NCBI GenBank assembly: GCA_029202485.1
Contig: CP119313.1
Span: forward strand, 2,728,001 to 2,792,000
Source: Candidatus Pedobacter colombiensis
Lineage (GTDB): Bacteria > Bacteroidota > Bacteroidia > Sphingobacteriales > Sphingobacteriaceae
Length of the DNA: 64,000 nt
Direction of reading: 5' to 3'
Shown: piece by piece, positions 47,401 to 53,731 of the stretch
Numbering within the stretch: the first letter of the stretch is position 1
Layout of the letters: each line of letters starts with the position of its first letter
Program-made: the position numbers and the translations under genes
Notes under the pieces: generated by a model
Told to the model about the DNA's origin: nothing
What the model saw: the letters and a program-made list of their open reading frames with translations, nothing else
The model's database searches: none

Positions 47401-47847
47401 CCACCGTTATCATCTGGCTCATTAAATGGAACTACTACAGAAACACTACCAACACAGGAAAATGACTTATACTTAAATCATGTAAATGTTTCGAGAAATT
47501 GGGCAAACAGATGGACACCATCAAACCCAATTACAACTGGTTATCCTAGATTAATTGATGCTCATGCAACTCCATTATTATTGAGTTTAACCAACCCTAC
47601 TAGCAGTACCATTACTGATGCAAGTATGATGCAGAATGTTTCTTACCTACGTGTAGGTTCTGTTACCGGTGCATATTCGCTTCCTGCTAACGTGGTTAAA
47701 CGCATGAACCTACAATCTTTAAGTTTTTCATTCTCAGTAACCAATTTATTTACTATTACCAATTATAAAGGTATAGATCCTGAAACACCGGGTGCAGTCT
47801 ACCCACTTACCAGATCTTGTTCTTTTGGTATTAACGTTGGTTTATAA
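44473..47847 (+). CDS. SusC/RagA family TonB-linked outer-membrane transporter
   Basis: A 1124-aa outer-membrane pore of a SusCD-type importer. It has a signal peptide (to about residue 33, AFAQ), then a carboxypeptidase-regulatory-like domain (about 50-130; ITGIVKDEQGNPLPGASV). The plug follows (about 140-260), preceded by a VVITGYNQ TonB-box-like strand and including IRGTNTITGNAEPLWVVDG and ASAAAIYGSRAAGGVIVVT. The rest is a 22-strand barrel. The adjacent peptidases and lack of glycoside hydrolases suggest peptides rather than glycans as cargo, as with RagAB of Porphyromonas. This is inferred from context. Confidence 0.95.
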   Translation: MNKKSTFKNLKILGFSFFTGMLLAFPGAEAFAQNVKKLGTTSDSIAVVTITGIVKDEQGNPLPGASVMARSIRKGISTNTDGYFSIIVPKGSLLHISYVAMVTKEVKAESNRSMVIVLKSSDASLGEVVITGYNQTTTRRTTGSVAIVDGDELKDKPLQNIDKLLQGKVAGLAVTSISGRPGQSASIRIRGTNTITGNAEPLWVVDGVPLQKDIPSITSSQIKAGDFNTIFSGGIAGINPYDIASVTVLKDASAAAIYGSRAAGGVIVVTTKKGVAGKMQVSYSTNASLTLAPQRDNNLMNSTEKLAWEQQLWDQFSLDGFTNKGYYPTIGLVGMVRSGYGQYAGLSKAEQDAIIAKAGETSTDWFKELFKNSFSQSHYLSFSGGSDKNTYYVSTGYNNNNGLVRKTNADRYNVNSKLSLTPNKKMSIGFNLDLSYQTAKGPSTSQNLFEYAYFANPYEHPYNANGDYKADGTYFNLKKINGGGYDLLTPPNGINVFREINETSSIAKNFSSTVTADISYKFTDNFKFIGLGSYSYTDNRNENINGRYTNAAFQDRLYFDGVSSQRTYGSIAQSTSNNSSYLLRGQFQYDKKLGEKHNISALAGSEIRRQQMKNIFTKRYGYDEITGNSSMPIPPKPINSDKIDYNDLITYAAMMDALAGQSLSEEAFASFYASVDYAYNKKYITSVTARTDGSNNFGSNQQFNPAWSLGFSWNTDQEVFFESLKPIFSSLSFKVSTGYTGNVNKGVYPQLVMDYSNAFRKTYNDYYRMGNIGNAPNPNLRWEKTQDMKAAMDFGLLKERIHGLVEVYHRKSTDLVSQLRVPSTTGFNSQSFNTSETTNQGLELTLSTLNIKNKTFSWSTSVNAAYNINKLTKFTTPSGSMKTSEGQLVGYPLGSIFSGKVIGIDPETGIYKYELRPDAKITDRADLTNYNNYLFYLGTKTAPLTGGFSTSASYNNFSLSVGGNYSIGGKIVEKISPPLSSGSLNGTTTETLPTQENDLYLNHVNVSRNWANRWTPSNPITTGYPRLIDAHATPLLLSLTNPTSSTITDASMMQNVSYLRVGSVTGAYSLPANVVKRMNLQSLSFSFSVTNLFTITNYKGIDPETPGAVYPLTRSCSFGINVGL

Positions 47848-47856
47848 TTTACAAAT

Positions 47857-49233
47857 ATGAAAAGATTTTATATCCTTACCCTTTTGCCTCTGCTAGCCAC
47901 TTTTACGTCCTGCAAGCAATTTCTTGACATCAAGCCTAATGGTAAAACTATCCCTAAAACTGCGGATGAGTTTGCTTCATTACTGCACACGAGATTAAAC
48001 GAGATTGATTATGGGACTGATGAGCCATTAATTGGCAATAGTAGTAGAGTATCATCTCTGGAATATTATGCAGATAATCTGGATGCTAACCTTACCATTT
48101 ACCCAGAGGGAAGCGTTATTCCCATTTATATAGGCCAACAACTAAATAACCAGCAAACACGTTATTCAAATCTGTATGCGCGTATCCGTGATTGTAATAT
48201 CATCATTGATAATCTGAAACCAGAAGATAATGAGCAGAGTAAAACGGTTTTAGGAACTGCTTATGCCATACGTGGTATAAGTTATTATCTGTTACTACGT
48301 GAATTTTGTGAACCTTATCAACGCGATGACCAACTAGGTTTACCTCTTGTTACAAGTTTTGATATGGAGGAAAAACCATTGCGTAGTACCTATGGACAAA
48401 CGATAAATCAAATTGAGCAGGACTTAAACAGGTCTATATCATTTCATGTTAAAGACCAATTGTTCCGTTTTACAGAAGACGTAACCCGCGCTTATCTTGC
48501 CCGTTTACACTTCTGGACCCGTAACTGGGACAAAGCGATTAGCCAATCGACAGAACTATTGGCCACACATCCCATGTTGGATACAGCTAGTTACAGAACT
48601 ATGATCCAAAGTAAAAATACACAACAAGGCAATACTTTACTTCGCTCTTATATTTTCAGTGATAACTCATCGGACTTATCCTACAATGCCAATATGAATA
48701 CGATAAAATCACGCCCTGCGGCTAAAGAATTTTATGATCTATTTGCGGAGAAGGAAGAAGATATAAGGTTTAAAATCATTTTTGGCGCTAAGCGTATCAA
48801 CCTTAAAAATCTCTTTGCTGGTGTGCGTACCGACGAAATGTGTTTGATTCTTGCAGAATCTTATGCGCATAAATCTAATGATGGAAAAGCCCTGGAATTT
48901 TTAAACATGATTCGTAAGAAAAGGATTCCTAAGTATGGTCCTTATACACTTGCCACCCTACCACCAGTTAAAGCAAACAGCTTGATCACCCAAGATGCAA
49001 CCGGCATACCGCTTAGTCCTTTAATGCAAGCCATTTTAAATGAAAGAAGAAAAGAGCTTTATGCAGAAGGGGATCGTTTTTTTGAACTGAAAAGAAATGG
49101 AAGACCATCATTTTGGGCAGCATCAAATGGTCGTAAATACACTACGGAAGCATTTATGTATACCTTCCCAATTCCAAGAGCAGACATCCAGGTTAACAAC
49201 AGCCTTATTCAAAACCCAGGTTACATTAAATAA
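47857..49233 (+). CDS. RagB/SusD family nutrient-binding lipoprotein
   Basis: The surface lid of the SusCD pair, 458 aa. Lipobox TFTSC (Cys19). The SusD_RagB fold is indicated by KQFLDIKPNGKTIP, the TPR-like helices, LNMIRKKRIPKY and the terminal motif AILNERRKELYAEGDRFFELKRNG. It starts 9 bp after the SusC-like gene. Binding specificity cannot be read off; context favours peptides. Confidence 0.93.
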   Translation: MKRFYILTLLPLLATFTSCKQFLDIKPNGKTIPKTADEFASLLHTRLNEIDYGTDEPLIGNSSRVSSLEYYADNLDANLTIYPEGSVIPIYIGQQLNNQQTRYSNLYARIRDCNIIIDNLKPEDNEQSKTVLGTAYAIRGISYYLLLREFCEPYQRDDQLGLPLVTSFDMEEKPLRSTYGQTINQIEQDLNRSISFHVKDQLFRFTEDVTRAYLARLHFWTRNWDKAISQSTELLATHPMLDTASYRTMIQSKNTQQGNTLLRSYIFSDNSSDLSYNANMNTIKSRPAAKEFYDLFAEKEEDIRFKIIFGAKRINLKNLFAGVRTDEMCLILAESYAHKSNDGKALEFLNMIRKKRIPKYGPYTLATLPPVKANSLITQDATGIPLSPLMQAILNERRKELYAEGDRFFELKRNGRPSFWAASNGRKYTTEAFMYTFPIPRADIQVNNSLIQNPGYIK

Positions 49234-49243
49234 TTCATAAAAA

Positions 49244-49435
49244 ATGAAGCAAAAATTTACACTAGCGGCTTTTATAGTAGTCACGATGTCTACCGCTGCC
49301 TGCAAAAAAGAAAATGAGGTACCACCTAGACAAAGTGGTTATATCCTCGATTACACCATACCTGCGCCAACTTTCTTAACTAACGATGAAAGGGCAATTC
49401 TGGATGCCAAACGTGCAGAATGGGACAAGCTATAG
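49244..49435 (+). CDS. small lipoprotein of the SusCD cluster
   Basis: A 63-aa lipoprotein (signal to Cys20 in MSTAACKK). The mature peptide of about 43 residues ends LTNDERAILDAKRAEWDKL, a short amphipathic helix. It lies 10 bp after susD and has the look of the tiny lipoproteins that accompany SusCD loci. No domain is recognised. It may be a surface accessory; alternatively it is a truncated remnant, but the frame and signal are intact. Confidence 0.72.
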   Translation: MKQKFTLAAFIVVTMSTAACKKENEVPPRQSGYILDYTIPAPTFLTNDERAILDAKRAEWDKL

Positions 49436-49474
49436 CCAACTAAATACACATAAATAATAAATTAAAAACCAACT

Positions 49475-50749
49475 ATGTTTAACAAAACAGGATTATTAAA
49501 ATGGAGAAATGCTTTTACAGCATTTCTAATTGCAGCTATCGGACTTACAGCTTGCAGCAAAAAAGACAATGCATCACCAGATGTCAAAATCGAATTTGAA
49601 AAAGCTTCATACGGCATTCCACAATCTGGAGAGGTTACTTTAAAAGTGATAACTTCTGCTAATGTAAATTCAACTACCACCATTCCTTTTACAATAAGTG
49701 GTAGCGCTGTTAAAGGAACTGACTACACACTTTCTGCGGAATCATTTATAATTGCAGCAGGAACCAATTCGGCTGAAGTGAAAGTTACCACCACTGCTTC
49801 TTTCGATAAAAACAAATCATTCAAAGTTGAGCTAGGTACTATGCCTGCTGGTGCAACCTCAGGAAACTTATTATTTACTGAAGTTTCTATTCAACCTAAG
49901 GACATTTTAATTTACTCTTTTGAGTATCCAAATGTAACTATGACAGAAACCGCAGAGATCAATTTGACGTTACAAACAGGAGTTGGAAGTTTTGTAGCGG
50001 AAAAAGAAATGAGAATCCCTGTAGAACTTGCTCAAGGTAGTACTGCTGTTGAAGGCGTAAACTTTAGCTTTGACGGAACGAAAGAAATTGTAGTTCCTGC
50101 AGGAAAATCAAAAGGAACTATTAAACTTAAATTCCTTAAACAAGAAGCAGGAAAAGATTTGATTGTTTTAAAACTTGCAGCAATCAACAATCACTATGTT
50201 GCGGGTAACTTTGCAACAACTAAAGTATCTATTTTTGGGAGCAACTACACCAGATTAATTGGCACATGGAAATACAAAGCTTTTAGTAATATAGACTGGT
50301 TAGTATTAAATACAACTTACCTTAATGATGATCCAGCAACATTACCTAGTAAGAATACAAATAAAGACTTACTTATTTTTGGTGAAAATGGTTTAACTGT
50401 ACAAATGACTGGTGATGTTAAAAACTATTTCAGAGATGCTGCTGTTACCAACTTAGGCGAAGTAGATGAACGTTTGCAAGAAGTTTCGGGGTATCCTAAA
50501 GTAAAAATGCAATTGGTACAATTGTCGGCAATGAACGTAAATTTTTCTGCAACTAAGCAAAATATACGTCCAGGTCAACTAGGACTAAGAGTATTTACTG
50601 AAGCTGGAAAAGAGATTCTTGAAGTCACAATAATAGATTATGAACCAACAAGTTTCTTAGCCAACACATACAATGAATATAAATATTACGGAGATGTACC
50701 AGTATTTAGGTATATGCCAATACGTTATCAATTTGAACGTGTAAACTAA
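49475..50749 (+). CDS. Calx-beta-like surface lipoprotein of the SusCD cluster
   Basis: A 424-aa lipoprotein (signal to Cys27 in TACSKKD). Residues about 35-130 and 135-245 form two Calx-beta/DUF4843-like beta sandwiches: VTLKVITSANVNSTTTIPFTISGSAVKGTDY and VEGVNFSFDGTKEIVVPAGKSKGTIKLKF. The last 170 residues are a separate lipocalin- or beta-barrel-like region (LIGTWKYKAFSNIDWL). It probably binds the same cargo as the SusD protein. The terminator downstream ends the cluster. Confidence 0.8.
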   Translation: MFNKTGLLKWRNAFTAFLIAAIGLTACSKKDNASPDVKIEFEKASYGIPQSGEVTLKVITSANVNSTTTIPFTISGSAVKGTDYTLSAESFIIAAGTNSAEVKVTTTASFDKNKSFKVELGTMPAGATSGNLLFTEVSIQPKDILIYSFEYPNVTMTETAEINLTLQTGVGSFVAEKEMRIPVELAQGSTAVEGVNFSFDGTKEIVVPAGKSKGTIKLKFLKQEAGKDLIVLKLAAINNHYVAGNFATTKVSIFGSNYTRLIGTWKYKAFSNIDWLVLNTTYLNDDPATLPSKNTNKDLLIFGENGLTVQMTGDVKNYFRDAAVTNLGEVDERLQEVSGYPKVKMQLVQLSAMNVNFSATKQNIRPGQLGLRVFTEAGKEILEVTIIDYEPTSFLANTYNEYKYYGDVPVFRYMPIRYQFERVN

Positions 50750-50765
50750 TCTCATTTATTTAAAT

Positions 50766-50817
50766 ACATAAAAAAGAGGGTGGCCATTTTATAAGATGAT
50801 CACCCTCTTTTTTATGT
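50766..50817. terminator. strong bidirectional terminator between SusCD cluster and thioredoxin-like gene
   Basis: A perfect 17-bp stem (50766-50782 with 50801-50817) with A-rich left and T-rich right arms and an 18-nt loop. It lies between convergent genes and can stop transcription from both. Confidence 0.85.
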
Positions 50818-50830
50818 GATTTTTAAAGAT

Positions 50831-51280
50831 TTAATTTTGTAATATATATGATGAAAGATAAGATTCAAGATCAAGTTTGATCGCTTTGCCACCTGTAAAA
50901 CTCTTTACGCTTGATCCATTCGCAAAAACGATTACTGTTGGCACTGTTCCCGAAGCATAGACCTTCACATCTTCCTCGTTTACATCAATATCAATGACGC
51001 CAAAATTTGCTTTTTTATCATTATACTTAGTGGCTAATGCTTTAAATTTAGCAGAGGCTATTTTTCCTGGGCCACTCCAATGTGCATTAAAAAGAATGAT
51101 CGTAATATTACTTTGCTTTAAAAATGCCTTGAGGTCGGTAACTTTTGGATAATAATTATTAGAGGATGTGGCATTATTTTCAATTTTATATACTGGCTTA
51201 ATTGATGAGGCAGCTGCGCCATAAGCTAAAGTTAAGGGAACTAAAAGAAGGAATGATAATAGTATTTTTTTAGTTTGCAT
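50831..51280 (-). CDS. exported thioredoxin-fold protein lacking redox cysteines
   Basis: A 149-aa protein with a signal peptide (about 1-24). The thioredoxin fold is clear: ILFNAHWSGPGKIASAKFKALATKYND, VIDIDVNEEDV, the cis-Pro in GTVPTVIVFANG and a final helix. But the active site reads WSGPGK where thioredoxins have WCGPCK, and there is no other Cys in the mature part, so it cannot act as a dithiol oxidoreductase. It may be a chaperone or binding protein, or a degraded thioredoxin. Monocistronic. Confidence 0.85.
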   Translation of the reverse strand: MQTKKILLSFLLLVPLTLAYGAAASSIKPVYKIENNATSSNNYYPKVTDLKAFLKQSNITIILFNAHWSGPGKIASAKFKALATKYNDKKANFGVIDIDVNEEDVKVYASGTVPTVIVFANGSSVKSFTGGKAIKLDLESYLSSYILQN

Positions 51281-51333
51281 CGGAATGTAATTTAAATTTA
51301 TAAGTGAATTGCATTTTTTTTATAGCATTTTAA

Positions 51334-53034
51334 TTAAATATTCTTTTTCTTCAGTTCTTTAACTGCATAATCGCATGCGCGGGCCGTTAAGGCCATGAAA
51401 GTTAATGAAGGGTTTTGACAAGCAATAGAGGGCATACAAGAACCATCTGTTACGAATACATTATTTACTTCGTGCATTTGGTTCCATTTGTTTAATACAG
51501 ATGTTTTTGGATCATTGCCCATTCTGGCTGTTCCCATTTCGTGAATTGCCATTCCCGGATAACAACCATTGTCATAAGTTCTGATGTTTTTCATCCCCGC
51601 TGCTTCAAGCATTTCGGCTGCATCGTTCATCATATCCTTACGCATTTTCTTCTCATTTTCCTTGTATTCGCAGTCAATAGCCAATACAGGCTGTCCCCAT
51701 TTGTCTTTCTTGGTTTTATCGATATATACCTTATTTTCGTAATAAGGCAACATCTCGCCAAAACCACCAAGTCCCATCGTCCATGCACCAGGACTGCTCA
51801 TTTTTTCTTTTAAATCAGTACCAAAGGCAAGCTCTGCAACATCACTTTGCCAGTTTTTACGACTTGCACCACCTTGATAACCAAATCCACGTAGATAATC
51901 ACGTTTATCAGTACCTATGTTACGGTACCTAGGCACATAAATTCCATTAGCCCTACGGCCAAAAGTATATTTATCCTCAAAGCCAGGGGCTTCACCTGAT
52001 GCACCGCAACGGAAGTGATGATCCATTAAGTTATGTCCTAACTGACCACTTCCATTTCCTAAGCCATTTGGATGAGCCTCTGAAGTAGAATTTAACAAGA
52101 TAAAGGTAGAACCTAGTGTAGAACCATTTACAAAAACAATCTTTGCATAAAACTCCATCGTTTTGTTGGTTTCAGCATCAATCACCATTACTCCTTTGGC
52201 TTTTTTAGTATTCTTATCATAAATGATGTGATTTACGATAGAATATGGTCTTAATGTTAACCTTCCAGTAGCCTCTGCAGCCGGTAAAGTGGAAGATTGC
52301 GTACTAAAATAAGCCCCGAACGGACATCCGCGACTACATAAATTCCTGTACTGGCAATTGCCACGACCTTTGTGTGGAACTGTTAAATTGGCTACGCGAC
52401 CGATAGTCATGATCCGGGATTTTTTATAATGTTCTTCTATCCTCTTTTTAACAGATTTTTCTACACAATTTAAATCCATTGGTGGCAGGAATTGTCCATC
52501 AGGTAACAAAGGCCAGTTTTCTGCTTGTCCACTGATACCTGCAAAACGTTCTGCATAATCATACCAAGGTGCGATATCCTTATAACGGATTGGCCAGTCA
52601 TTACCATGCCCATCCTTTGCATTGTCTTCAAAGTTATGGTCGCTAAAGCGATAACTTTGACGCCCCCACATTAACGATTTACCACCAACATGAAAGCCTC
52701 TGTACCAATCAAAACGTTTGTCTTCCGTATAAGGACATTCCAGGTCGTTTACCCACCATTTTTCATTGGCCTCACTATATGGGTAGTCTCTTTTCTGAAC
52801 AGGGTGTGTTCTTTTCTGCTCTTCGGTCAATCGACCTGCATGTTTAAGCTCCCAAGGAGATTTCATAGCTGTATCATAGTCCTTTACGTGTTCAACGTTC
52901 ATTCCACGCTCCAGCATCAATACCCTTAATCCCTTTTCAGTTAATTCTTTTGCAGCCCAGCCACCACTTATCCCCGATCCTATTACAATAGCATCGTATG
53001 TATTTTCCTTCTTTAAGTCGGTATTTATATTCAT
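51334..53034 (-). CDS. GMC family FAD-dependent oxidoreductase
   Basis: A 566-aa flavoenzyme of the glucose-methanol-choline family. The frame is open from 53136, but that would overlap the preceding gene, and the Met at 53034 starts the domain correctly (KKENTYDAIVIGSGISGGWAA, Rossmann GxGxxG). Cysteines in CQYRNLCSRGCPFGAYFS are typical of the cluster-like/gluconate-dehydrogenase-type subgroup, and the C-terminus has the catalytic-region MHEMGTARMG and NVFVTDGSCMPSIACQNPSLT. It pairs with the subunit-3 gene 26 bp upstream, as in sugar/aldonate dehydrogenases and 3-keto-sugar oxidases of Bacteroidetes. Substrate undetermined. Confidence 0.9.
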   Translation of the reverse strand: MNINTDLKKENTYDAIVIGSGISGGWAAKELTEKGLRVLMLERGMNVEHVKDYDTAMKSPWELKHAGRLTEEQKRTHPVQKRDYPYSEANEKWWVNDLECPYTEDKRFDWYRGFHVGGKSLMWGRQSYRFSDHNFEDNAKDGHGNDWPIRYKDIAPWYDYAERFAGISGQAENWPLLPDGQFLPPMDLNCVEKSVKKRIEEHYKKSRIMTIGRVANLTVPHKGRGNCQYRNLCSRGCPFGAYFSTQSSTLPAAEATGRLTLRPYSIVNHIIYDKNTKKAKGVMVIDAETNKTMEFYAKIVFVNGSTLGSTFILLNSTSEAHPNGLGNGSGQLGHNLMDHHFRCGASGEAPGFEDKYTFGRRANGIYVPRYRNIGTDKRDYLRGFGYQGGASRKNWQSDVAELAFGTDLKEKMSSPGAWTMGLGGFGEMLPYYENKVYIDKTKKDKWGQPVLAIDCEYKENEKKMRKDMMNDAAEMLEAAGMKNIRTYDNGCYPGMAIHEMGTARMGNDPKTSVLNKWNQMHEVNNVFVTDGSCMPSIACQNPSLTFMALTARACDYAVKELKKKNI

Positions 53035-53059
53035 GATTGGTTTCCTTAATATTAAAACG

Positions 53060-53647
53060 TTAACTAGCCCAGGATTTTTGTCCCGGTTTAAGATCTGCAG
53101 CACCATCATAGCGGCCCGGTATCGCAATGTATTCACGCGACTGCGTACAACCTATTTCGGAGGCATAATACCCCAAAATGGTCAGATCTCTTGCCAGCAC
53201 GAAGAAATAGGTAACACCAGTTCTTTTTGCAGCTTTATCAGCCTTTAGTTTTTCGATGGTTTCGGTTCTTAAGTCACCAACTAATTTTTCACGTTCCTTT
53301 ACGGTAAGGGATAAGAAATCCTTATTAAAATCCTTTAATGATTTAGCTTCCATCTCTTTCAGGCCTTCAGCAAAAGCCTCCTGCATTTTAGCAGGGTAAC
53401 AATCGGTAATCATCATCGGTATGAAACTTCCTAATCCGGCTGCCTTAGCACCCCCTGCGTCTTTTGTAGGCGGAATAATGATATCTGCAAACTCTGCCAA
53501 TACTTTTTCCTGATCTGCAGAGAATGAAATTGAGTTCTTTTCATTTTCCGGAAGTGTAAAACTTTCAAATAAAACACCGAAGGTTGTTGCCGAAATTGCG
53601 GTTCCGAGCAAGACCGCGGTGTTTTTAAGCGCTTCTCTTCTGTTCAT
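53060..53647 (-). CDS. gluconate 2-dehydrogenase subunit 3 family protein
   Basis: A 195-aa exported partner of the GMC enzyme. The N-terminus MNRREALKNTAVLLGTAISATTFG has a twin-Arg and hydrophobic segment compatible with Tat export, which would carry the folded flavoenzyme along. The subunit-3 domain (about 40-175) includes EFADIIIPPTKDAGGAKAAGL and FFVLARDLTILGYYASE. It is first in the two-gene unit. Confidence 0.92.
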   Translation of the reverse strand: MNRREALKNTAVLLGTAISATTFGVLFESFTLPENEKNSISFSADQEKVLAEFADIIIPPTKDAGGAKAAGLGSFIPMMITDCYPAKMQEAFAEGLKEMEAKSLKDFNKDFLSLTVKEREKLVGDLRTETIEKLKADKAAKRTGVTYFFVLARDLTILGYYASEIGCTQSREYIAIPGRYDGAADLKPGQKSWAS

Positions 53648-53731
53648 TGTTTTAGTATGGTTTGTGGTGTGGTTAAATTGGTATTCAAATTAGGGGTTAT
53701 TTATCAACATTCAAAATAAAACACCTTACTT

